Assembly: GCA_039186435.1 (NCBI GenBank) | Contig: JBCDAA010000436.1 | Location: forward strand, 1 to 7,256 | From: JALVDI01 sp039186435 | GTDB taxonomy: Bacteria > Myxococcota_A > Polyangia > Polyangiales > Houyiibacteriaceae | Direction: 5' to 3' | DNA length: 7,256 nucleotides | Shown here: piece by piece, positions 1-5,800 of the stretch | Layout: each line of letters opens with the position of its first letter | Position numbering within the stretch: the first letter of the stretch is position 1 | The notes under the pieces: model-generated | Database searches by the model: none | What the model was told of the DNA's origin: nothing | What the model saw: only the letters and a program-made list of their open reading frames with translations | Position numbers and translations under genes: made by a program

Positions 1-34
1 CGAAGCCCGCCCTTCTCCCTCTTCTCGCCCTGCC

Positions 35-1309
35 CTAGATAAGAATCGTCGGACAGCCGAGAACGATCTCCACCGTGGCTGACCCATCGAGGAGCCGATC
101 GCACACAGGGCCCTGGATGATCAGCGAGCTCTGCGAGGGGTCGGTGTAGTTCCACGAGTCGATGGTGGTGTCGTCGCTGCGGCGGAGAACCTGGCGCTCC
201 TCGCCATCAAAGGTCACGCCGACGTTCACGAGCGCCGCGTCAAACTCGTCGGGGTTCGCACCACGGGGAACGTCGAAAACGCAGCTGTCGAGAAGGCGCC
301 GTGCGATCTCGTCGAGGGCGAGTTCGAACTCGCTCTGGAAGTTGCTCGCCGCGGCGTTGAAGTGACAGCAGTTGGCCATTCCGCCGCAGCTGTTGCCAAG
401 CACCGGCACGGACATACAGGTCTGCGGTGCAACACAGTCGCCATCGTTTCGGCAGCCACAGAAACCGGGAACTGGAATCCCCAGGATGTTCCCGGCACCT
501 ACGCATGGGGGACCACCGCAGTCGGCATCCTCAAAACATCCATCGTTGGTGCACTCGGGGAGGCACCCAGGGTTTCGCGGCGTGCCACCGTTGAACGCGA
601 TCGTCGACATGTTGTTGTCAGCGAAGTCCAGCCCCACGGCGAACGTCAGCCTGCCCTTGGCGAGCCGTTCAGTTTGAACTCGCGCCATCGTCGCATCCCG
701 GATGGAAGCGTCGCACTCCTCTTGCCCGTCGGACACCAGGACGATTCCGCGTTGCCCGGGGGTGACGAGTGTGTCGAGGTAGTCGTATCCAGCCGCGAGC
801 GCGTCGAATGCAGGCGTGCTTCCTCCTGGTCCGGCACTCGCGAGACGCGATGTGATCATTGACCGAGTTTCGCTGAGGGGTCCTACGGGTACGTCTGGCA
901 TCGTGTTGACTCCGCACGATCCGTCGGAAGAGAACAGCAGGAGCCCAGTATTCAAGTCGTCCGATACCGTCCCGAGCACGGTGCTGATGCTCTCGGTTGC
1001 TAGACTCCACTTGGTTCGTCCCGTCGAACCAACCTCGTTATCCATACTCCCGGATCGATCGAACACGATGAGCAGGCTTCCGGGCACCTGCTCCGTCTCG
1101 ACCGTCGACACGCCGCACGCGTTCTCGGGATCGAAGGGATCGAAGTCGCCGCCGTCGCGAACCATGACGTCGGGTCGCGCGCCGTCACGTCTCGCTGCGT
1201 CCGTTCCACCTCCACCTCCGTCGCGGGCGCCGGGAGGTCGGTCGCTGCCGCAGCTGCAGTGGGTGACGGAGATCGCGAGGGCGAAGCAGAGAAGAAAGCG
1301 AGTTTGCAC
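35..1309 (-). CDS. Secreted von Willebrand factor A (vWA) domain protein, probable lipoprotein, with Cys-rich insert
   Basis: The 424-residue product from GTG 1309 starts with a signal-like segment (basic QTR, then hydrophobic FLLCFALAISV) and a C-S-C-G run. A Gly/Asp-rich low-complexity linker follows (about residues 22-60). The vWA domain begins at about residue 75. Its metal-binding MIDAS site is visible: D84-x-S86-x-S88 (DRSGS), T165 (GGSTPAF) and D194 (VSDGQEEC). A Cys-rich segment, about residues 249-315 with 12 cysteines, interrupts the fold just before the last helix (FELALDEIARRLLDSC). A C-terminal segment ending in a GCP motif resembles other myxobacterial vWA proteins (recalled, not searched). 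The frame stays open to ATG 1450, but that start lies inside purS and buries the signal peptide. The lipobox is poor (V-T-H-C, His at -1), so lipidation is uncertain. Binding of a protein or matrix ligand at the cell surface is inferred; the specific function is unknown. Confidence 0.85.
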   Translation of the reverse strand: MQTRFLLCFALAISVTHCSCGSDRPPGARDGGGGGTDAARRDGARPDVMVRDGGDFDPFDPENACGVSTVETEQVPGSLLIVFDRSGSMDNEVGSTGRTKWSLATESISTVLGTVSDDLNTGLLLFSSDGSCGVNTMPDVPVGPLSETRSMITSRLASAGPGGSTPAFDALAAGYDYLDTLVTPGQRGIVLVSDGQEECDASIRDATMARVQTERLAKGRLTFAVGLDFADNNMSTIAFNGGTPRNPGCLPECTNDGCFEDADCGGPPCVGAGNILGIPVPGFCGCRNDGDCVAPQTCMSVPVLGNSCGGMANCCHFNAAASNFQSEFELALDEIARRLLDSCVFDVPRGANPDEFDAALVNVGVTFDGEERQVLRRSDDTTIDSWNYTDPSQSSLIIQGPVCDRLLDGSATVEIVLGCPTILI

Positions 1310-1315
1310 GCGCGG

Positions 1316-1344
1316 AGTATGCCAAAACCGCTCCGCGGTGTCCT
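1316..1344 (-). promoter_or_regulatory. Predicted promoter of the vWA gene (extended -10, leaderless)
   Basis: Read on the minus strand, AGGACA (1344-1339) is separated by 17 bases from CATACT (1321-1316). TGG lies directly before the latter, forming an extended -10. GTG 1309 lies 6 bases past the -10, where transcription would be expected to begin, so the mRNA may have no leader. No Shine-Dalgarno precedes this GTG, which fits. The 11-base string TGGCATACTCC is identical to one upstream of the plus-strand gene at 4100. A sigma-54 reading (TGGCA with GC about 10 bases on) is possible here, but the second copy does not support it. Confidence 0.5.
1324..1339 (-). terminator. Weak possible intrinsic terminator after purS
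   Basis: On the minus strand ACCGC-GGA-GCGGT forms a 5-bp stem with a 3-base loop, with a run of four T. It lies about 50 bases after the purS stop. The stem is short and the T run is brief, so read-through from the pur operon into the vWA gene is possible. It sits inside the -35/-10 spacer of the predicted vWA promoter. Confidence 0.25.
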
Positions 1345-1389
1345 TTCTGTGCGTGCGGAGACCCACTCCCCGCGACGGTGTACCCGACC

Positions 1390-1632
1390 TCAGGCGTCGA
1401 GTTCGAAGCGGAAATCTTCGATGACGGGGTTCGCCAGAAGCTTCGCGCACATGGCGGCGAGCTCTTTTTCGGCGGCGCTCGCGTCGCTCGCCTGCAGCTC
1501 GATCTCGATGAGTTTTCCGACGCGAACGCGGCCAACTCCGTCAAATCCTTGAGCCGTCAGCGCTCGACGCACCGCGTCACCTTGGGGATCGAGCACCTCT
1601 TCTTTAAGAGTGACGTACACGCGCGCTTTCAT
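1390..1632 (-). CDS. purS: Phosphoribosylformylglycinamidine (FGAM) synthase subunit PurS
   Basis: The 80-residue protein has the usual PurS length and pattern: an N-terminal strand MKARVYVTLKEEVLDPQG, then the helix around DAVRRAL, the G-F-x-G-V segment before the strand RVRVGKLIEIEL, and a C-terminal LLANPVIEDFRFEL. PurS is the small bridging subunit of the Bacillus-type FGAM synthase. That complex (PurS, PurQ, small PurL) converts FGAR, glutamine and ATP to FGAM in cytosolic purine synthesis. The ATG overlaps the purC stop codon (ATGA) and no Shine-Dalgarno is evident, so translational coupling to purC is likely. purQ and purL usually sit next to purS but are absent downstream here, so they must lie elsewhere if the pathway is complete. 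Confidence 0.92.
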   Translation of the reverse strand: MKARVYVTLKEEVLDPQGDAVRRALTAQGFDGVGRVRVGKLIEIELQASDASAAEKELAAMCAKLLANPVIEDFRFELDA

Positions 1633-2597
1633 TGGATGAGTCCCAGGTTCTTGGCAATTCGTGACTGAGGAGCCTCGAGATTCGGCTCGAAGGCGGTGCC
1701 TCGGATCTGATCACAGGCTTCGATGTAGCGGCGCGAGGCCTCCACGCGAACTTCGTCGGTGAGCGTCGGCGCCGGGCCGTCACCGGAGTAGCCAACCTCC
1801 TTGAGCCATCGACGAACGTACTCTTTGTCGAAGGACTCGGGGTCTTCCCCGGCGTCGAAACGATCCGGGTAGCTCTCCGCGTACCAATAGCGCGACGAGT
1901 CCGGCGTGTGCATCTCGTCGATCACCATGATGGTTCCGTCGGCGGCCTTCCCGAGCTCGTATTTGGTGTCGACGAGAATCAGCCCACGCTCCGCGCACAC
2001 CTTCTGGCCGTGCGCAAAGAGGCGCCCTGCAATCTCCGCGGCCGCGTCGAAGTCGTTCGCGGAGATCTGCCCCATGGCGAGGATCTCCTCGCGGGACGCG
2101 CTGATGTCGTGATCGCCCTTCGCCGCTTTGGTCGAGGGGGTGAGAATCGGCTTGTCGAGGCGCTGATGTTTCTTCAGTCCGTCCGGCAGACGATGGCCGC
2201 AGAACTCGCGCTCGCCGCGTTCGTAGTGCGTCCAGATGCTCGTCGAGGTCACGCCAGTGATGTAGGCGCGCATGACCATCTCGACCGGAAGCGGCGTGCA
2301 CTCCTGCGCGACCAGCACGTTGGGATCCGGAACCTCGATCATGTGGTTCGGCGCGATCGACTTCGTCTCCTCGAACCACCACGCCGCGAGCTGGTTGAGC
2401 ACCTGGCCCTTGAAGGGGAGCGTGCCGAGGACGCGATCGAAGGCGCTAATGCGATCGGTGACGACGAGCACCCGGCGACCGTCCTTGGTGTAGTTGTCGC
2501 GGACCTTGCCCTCGTACTTTCCGCCGACGCCTTGAAGGTCGGTGCCCTCAAGGGTCAACGCCAGGCCTTGGCGCAGGGTCTCGGTCGACACGGTCAC
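1629..2597 (-). CDS. purC: Phosphoribosylaminoimidazole-succinocarboxamide (SAICAR) synthetase
   Basis: This is an ATP-dependent ligase joining CAIR and aspartate to give SAICAR in cytosolic de novo purine synthesis. From GTG 2597 it has 322 residues, matching the long (about 300-residue) class of PurC rather than the shorter Bacillus/E. coli form. Visible motifs in order are GKVRDNY (about 30-36), VVTDRISAFDRVL (45-57), PVEMVMRAYITG (104-115), PILTPSTKA (150-158), the family signature LVDTKYELG (208-216) and DEMHTPDSSRYW (227-238). The frame extends upstream to a TTG at 2660 that overlaps the purB stop, giving 343 residues. I prefer GTG 2597 because the extra 21 residues look unlike the family and a purine-rich GAGAG lies about 5 bases before it; a third candidate is GTG 2591. 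It lies between purB and purS in one operon. Confidence 0.95.
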   Translation of the reverse strand: MTVSTETLRQGLALTLEGTDLQGVGGKYEGKVRDNYTKDGRRVLVVTDRISAFDRVLGTLPFKGQVLNQLAAWWFEETKSIAPNHMIEVPDPNVLVAQECTPLPVEMVMRAYITGVTSTSIWTHYERGEREFCGHRLPDGLKKHQRLDKPILTPSTKAAKGDHDISASREEILAMGQISANDFDAAAEIAGRLFAHGQKVCAERGLILVDTKYELGKAADGTIMVIDEMHTPDSSRYWYAESYPDRFDAGEDPESFDKEYVRRWLKEVGYSGDGPAPTLTDEVRVEASRRYIEACDQIRGTAFEPNLEAPQSRIAKNLGLIQ

Positions 2598-2656
2598 GAC
2601 GGCTCTCTTCTCGTCTCGAAACGGCAGGTTCGTCAAGGGCCGCTGAGGCCCCGTGT

Positions 2657-3958
2657 TCAATTCCCCGCGAGAACCCGGTCAATGATCGCGTCTACGTGGC
2701 TGAGGGCGTGGTCGAGAGAGAAGCACCCGGCGATCGCCTCGGCGTCGAGCCGTCCCTTGATGTCCTCGTCGGCCTGGAGCAGCTCGAGGAAGTCGCCTTC
2801 GCCGTGAAACGCTTTCATCGCGTTCCGCTGCACGAGCACATAGGCATCCTGACGACCCATGCCGGTGCCGATGAGCGCCAAAAGAACGCCTTCGCTCGCC
2901 CAGAGACGACCGGTACGCTCAAGGTTCGCGAGAAGACGCTCGGGGTAAACGACGAGGTCGCGAATGACCTTCGTGCAGCGGTCGAGCATGAACGCGAGGG
3001 TCGCGGTCGCGTCGGGAAGCATCATCCGCTCGACGGACGAATGGCTAATGTCGCGCTCGTGCCAAAGCGCGACGTTTTCAAACGCAGGTACCACCGCCGC
3101 ACGCACCACCCGCGCGAGGCCACAGAGATTTTCGGTGAGCACGGGATTGCGCTTGTGCGGCATGGCACTCGAGCCCTTCTGGCCCTTCTTGAAGTGCTCC
3201 TCGGCTTCCCCCACTTCGGTGCGCTGCCAGTGGCGAACGTTGGTCGCGAAGCGCTCGATCGCCGTCGCGAGGAGCGCCATGGCGGACGCGAGCGCCGCGT
3301 GCCGATCCCGCGCGACGATCTGCGTGGACGCGGTCTCCGGACGAAGGCCGAGCCCCGAGAGCGCCTCTGCTTCGATCGCAGGCGTGAGATGCGCGTAGGT
3401 GCCGACGGCCCCGGCGATCTTGCCGACGGCGATCTCCTCCCGGGCGGTGGCAAGACGCACGCGACCGCGAGCGATCTCGGCGTAATGGCCCGCGAGGATC
3501 AGCCCAAAGCTTACGGGTTCTGCGTGAATCCCGTGACTCCGCCCGATCGCCGGCGTTCGGCGATGCTCTTCCACGCGCCCGCGAAACGCCTCGAGGAGCG
3601 CGTCGGTCCGCGTCAGCAGCGCGTCGGTCGCCTCCACGAGGAGAAGCGCCAGCGAGGAATCCAGCACATCCGAGGACGTCATGCCCCGATGGAGCCAGCG
3701 CGCAGGCTCGCCACCGAGCTCCTCCACATGCGTTAAGAACGCGATCACATCGTGGCGGGTGGTCCGCTCGATCTCGTCGATACGCTCCGGCTGAAGCTTC
3801 GCGCGCACGGGGCGCACGGCGTCGGCGGTGCCTTTCGGAACCAGCCCCGCATGCTCCATCGCTTCGCAGGCGGCGACCTCGACATCGAACCAGGCTTCGT
3901 ACTTTCGCCGGGAGCTCCAGAGGGCCGCAAAATCGTCGGGCGTATACCGCGGAATCAT
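2657..3958 (-). CDS. purB: Adenylosuccinate lyase
   Basis: This 433-residue member of the fumarase/aspartase superfamily catalyses two fumarate-releasing steps: SAICAR to AICAR, and adenylosuccinate to AMP. It is expected to be a cytosolic homotetramer. Recognisable parts are the N-terminal YTPDDFAALWSSRRKYEAWFDVE, TTRHDVIAF with H69, MTSSD (93-97), GRSHGIHAEP with the catalytic-type H142, and the superfamily signature GSSAMPHKRNP (262-272). The flexible-loop serine falls at 263-264. Length is typical of the roughly 430-residue PurB class. ATG 3958 is supported by AGGAG six bases upstream. It is the first gene of the purB-purC-purS operon and diverges from the pseudo-receiver gene. All key residues appear intact. 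Confidence 0.97.
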   Translation of the reverse strand: MIPRYTPDDFAALWSSRRKYEAWFDVEVAACEAMEHAGLVPKGTADAVRPVRAKLQPERIDEIERTTRHDVIAFLTHVEELGGEPARWLHRGMTSSDVLDSSLALLLVEATDALLTRTDALLEAFRGRVEEHRRTPAIGRSHGIHAEPVSFGLILAGHYAEIARGRVRLATAREEIAVGKIAGAVGTYAHLTPAIEAEALSGLGLRPETASTQIVARDRHAALASAMALLATAIERFATNVRHWQRTEVGEAEEHFKKGQKGSSAMPHKRNPVLTENLCGLARVVRAAVVPAFENVALWHERDISHSSVERMMLPDATATLAFMLDRCTKVIRDLVVYPERLLANLERTGRLWASEGVLLALIGTGMGRQDAYVLVQRNAMKAFHGEGDFLELLQADEDIKGRLDAEAIAGCFSLDHALSHVDAIIDRVLAGN

Positions 3959-3964
3959 GCCGCT

Positions 3965-3969
3965 CTCCT
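3965..3969 (-). promoter_or_regulatory. Ribosome binding site of purB
   Basis: AGGAG on the minus strand lies 6 bases before ATG 3958. It fixes the start of the first gene of the pur operon. Confidence 0.7.
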
Positions 3970-4047
3970 AGCGCACATCTCGGAAAACGCCGCCTTCAAT
4001 TTCGCGCGTCTGTCAGGGAGTGCGCTCTATCCGGGATCCACTGCGCC

Positions 4048-4056
4048 TGGCATACT
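4048..4056 (+). promoter_or_regulatory. Predicted extended -10 promoter of the pseudo-receiver gene
   Basis: TGGCATACT reads as an extended -10 (TGG plus CATACT). It is followed by CC, giving the same TGGCATACTCC found before the vWA gene at 1309. No convincing -35 lies 16-18 bases upstream. Initiation about 7 bases downstream would fall at 4063-4064, exactly at a GTG. The transcript is then either leaderless from GTG 4064 or has a leader of about 36 bases to GTG 4100. Confidence 0.45.
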
Positions 4057-4085
4057 CCACTCCGTGTTCTCCCCTCGCGTCAGCC

Positions 4086-4093
4086 AAGAGGAG
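4086..4093 (+). promoter_or_regulatory. Ribosome binding site deciding the GTG 4100 start
   Basis: AAGAGGAG is followed after 6 bases by the in-frame GTG 4100. No comparable site precedes the alternative GTG 4064. This is the main reason for choosing 4100 as the start. Confidence 0.5.
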
Positions 4094-4099
4094 TACTTT

Positions 4100-4792
4100 G
4101 TGCGGGAGGTCCTCGAAGGCGCGTTCGCCCCCAACGTCGCCGCGGAGATCATGGCCGACGCACACCAGGAGGGCGTCGTCCTCGACTCCGTCCGAGACGT
4201 ACTGACGTTCTGCCGCGGACCGCTCGCGGAGCGAATCGTCAAGCGAGGTGGCATCTCGGTCAAAGAAGCGATCCTTCAGCGCCTCGAGCAGGTCCTCGTA
4301 GCGACCGACGCGCCGACCGTTCCGCCCGATAGCGTTCCACCGCCGGATATCTCGATTGAGATCTCGATTGGGGACGACGGCCGAGAAGACACGCGGGTGA
4401 TGCCGACCGTTCACAAAGGACCGGTCAGCGTGCTGGTCATCGCCGGTAGCGCAGACTTCGCCGAGCTCCTCCTCGCATCGCTCGGCCGGACCAAAGTCGC
4501 GCCGACCACCGTGCACACGGAAAACGAGATTCGAAAAGCGATGTTTTCGGCCGCGCCACTGCTCGTCGTGATTGACGCGACGGCGGCTCCCGGACTCGAC
4601 CGGGGAACGATCGCTGCCGCGCTCCGCGGACTTCCAGACAACGTCGTGTCGATCGTCTGGGGCGCAGAGACCGAGTTCGGCGACGGCCTTGCTGCGGCCC
4701 TCGAAGCCGCCGGCGTCCCCGGCGCAACGTCCCTGCGCTACGGCGAAGGCCTCGCACCGCTCGTCGATTTGATCATGGCGCGGCAGCAGTAG
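4100..4792 (+). CDS. Helical domain plus degenerate receiver-like (pseudo-REC) domain protein, function unknown
   Basis: The product is 230 residues from GTG 4100, or 242 from GTG 4064. Residues 1-68 are predicted helical (around REVLEGAFAPNVAAEIMADAH and LAERIVKRGG). An acidic, Pro-rich linker follows (about 69-105). Residues 108-230 have the alternating strand/helix pattern of a CheY-like receiver: strand SVLVIAG, strand LLVVIDA with D159 at the phosphoacceptor position, strand VVSIVWG, and a last strand around ATSLRYG. The acidic pair normally found after strand 1 is reduced (GSAD), and the conserved Lys-Pro near strand 5 is R-Y. Classical phosphotransfer is therefore doubtful. No DNA-binding or enzymatic domain is visible. 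A protein-interaction or signalling-adaptor role is inference; I do not recognise a named family. The longer frame back to 3752 runs antisense through purB and is rejected. Confidence 0.8.
   Translation: MREVLEGAFAPNVAAEIMADAHQEGVVLDSVRDVLTFCRGPLAERIVKRGGISVKEAILQRLEQVLVATDAPTVPPDSVPPPDISIEISIGDDGREDTRVMPTVHKGPVSVLVIAGSADFAELLLASLGRTKVAPTTVHTENEIRKAMFSAAPLLVVIDATAAPGLDRGTIAAALRGLPDNVVSIVWGAETEFGDGLAAALEAAGVPGATSLRYGEGLAPLVDLIMARQQ
4349..4372 (+). repeat. Two-copy 12-base tandem repeat inside the pseudo-receiver gene linker
   Basis: ATCTCGATTG occurs at 4349-4358 and again at 4361-4370, separated by AG. It encodes the ISIEISI stretch at the end of the linker. It looks like a small in-frame slippage duplication of four residues and does not disturb the frame. 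Confidence 0.6.
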
Positions 4793-4797
4793 CCGCG
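4779..4797. terminator. Possible bidirectional hairpin between convergent genes
   Basis: CGCGGC (4779-4784) pairs with GCCGCG (4792-4797) around a 7-base loop. It contains the stop codon of the plus-strand gene and lies just beyond the stop of the SDR gene. There is no T run on either strand, so it is at best a weak terminator. It is, however, the only hairpin I found at this 9-base convergent junction. Confidence 0.25.
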
Positions 4798-4801
4798 TTC
4801 A

Positions 4802-5791
4802 TCAGAGCATGCCGTGTTCGCGAAACCATGCGGCGGCATCGCGTATCGACTCTTCGATCGGGCGGTAGGTCGCACCGAGCTGGGACTTCGACTTTCGACT
4901 GTCGAAGTAAGAAGGGACCAGGCTGTACTCGAAGAACGCGCGCGCCAGGGGCGGTTCCTTGCCCGTGCGCAACGCAACTTCGTTCATCGCGGTAATGATG
5001 CCGCGCGCCACCGGCGTCGGGACTTTCACAAAACGTCGCTTCGAATCGAGGGTGCGGGTGATCGCCGTAAGCAGTTCGTAGTTGGAGAGGTTGTGCTCGG
5101 TCGCAAGGTAGCGCTCGCCGGGCGCGCCCTTTTCGGCTGCGAGAACGTGAACGGCGGCGGCGTCTCGAACATCGACGTAGGAGGCGCCCCCATCCACCCA
5201 GATGGGCGGCTGGTTTCCGCCGGCCACCTCGATGATGAGTTTGCCGGAAGGCGTCGGTGCGATGTCGCGAGGACCGAAGACGACGCCCGGACACACGACG
5301 CGAACGTCGAGACCCCAGGCCGCGAAGTCCTCCGCGATGACGCGGCTATGAAACTTCGAGCGCGAATACGCGAAGTCGAGATCCCACACGTCGTAGTTCG
5401 TCGTTTCGTCGCCGATGCTGCCCTTCGGTGGTCGCCCGAGCGAGACGATGCTCGCGGTGTAGATGACCGTTCCGACGTCCGCGCGACGACACGCCTCGAG
5501 CATGTTGAAGGTGCCGCGGCTGTTGACCGCGTACATGCCGCTCGGGTCGGGCGCCCACGACTTGTAGACCGCAGCCGCGTGAAAGACGGTGTCGCAACCC
5601 GCCACCGCAACGCGACACGCTTCGGGATCGAGCACGTTGCCGCGGACGATTTCGACCTCGAGGCCGTCGACGTTTGTGGTTCGTTCTCCGGGCAGCGCGA
5701 GAATCCGAACGCCGACTCCGCGATCCAAAAGCTCGCGTACGATCGAGCTCCCGAGAAAGCCACAGCCTCCCGTTACCAATGCCTGCTTCAT
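4802..5791 (-). CDS. NAD(P)-dependent epimerase/dehydratase (extended SDR), HpnA-like
   Basis: This 329-residue Rossmann-fold protein carries the nucleotide-binding G8-x-x-G11-x-x-G14 motif (VTGGCGFLGSS). It also has an acidic residue near strand 3 (GNVLDPE), HAAAVYKSW (71-79) and the catalytic set S114 with Y142-x-x-x-K146 (AYSRSK). The pattern HAAAVYKSWAPDP, the GPRDIAPTPSGK segment (173-184) and the C-terminal YRPIEESIRDAAAWFREHG resemble hopanoid-associated sugar epimerases (HpnA) and dihydroflavonol-4-reductase-like SDRs. That assignment is from memory, without alignment, and no hopanoid gene is nearby, so substrate and reaction are open. The start lies 9 bases after the Nudix stop codon, so the two genes are probably co-transcribed. 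It converges on the pseudo-receiver gene. Confidence 0.9.
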   Translation of the reverse strand: MKQALVTGGCGFLGSSIVRELLDRGVGVRILALPGERTTNVDGLEVEIVRGNVLDPEACRVAVAGCDTVFHAAAVYKSWAPDPSGMYAVNSRGTFNMLEACRRADVGTVIYTASIVSLGRPPKGSIGDETTNYDVWDLDFAYSRSKFHSRVIAEDFAAWGLDVRVVCPGVVFGPRDIAPTPSGKLIIEVAGGNQPPIWVDGGASYVDVRDAAAVHVLAAEKGAPGERYLATEHNLSNYELLTAITRTLDSKRRFVKVPTPVARGIITAMNEVALRTGKEPPLARAFFEYSLVPSYFDSRKSKSQLGATYRPIEESIRDAAAWFREHGML

Positions 5792-5800
5792 GGCTCGATG

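Noticed and set aside
1..34. Pyrimidine-rich stretch at the left edge (purine-rich on the strand of the vWA gene)
   Set aside because: It has no hairpin or T run to act as a terminator and is too short to assign.
1309..1324. Sigma-54 promoter reading of TGGCATACTCCGCGC
   Set aside because: TGGCA and a GC about 10 bases on fit loosely here, but the second identical element at 4048 lacks the downstream GC. An extended -10 explains both copies.
1310..1450. N-terminal extension of the vWA protein to ATG 1450
   Set aside because: It overlaps purS by about 60 bases, is strongly Arg-rich and would bury the signal peptide at residue 48.
1908..2807. 299-residue plus-strand open frame antisense to purC
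   Set aside because: It is low-complexity Arg/Leu/Val sequence running across the purC/purB boundary; it is a shadow frame.
2696..3736. 346-residue plus-strand open frame antisense to purB
   Set aside because: It has no recognisable motif, and purB on the other strand is unambiguous with intact signatures.
3752..4063. N-terminal extension of the pseudo-receiver protein to ATG 3752
   Set aside because: It would run antisense through about 200 bases of purB and across the divergent promoter region.
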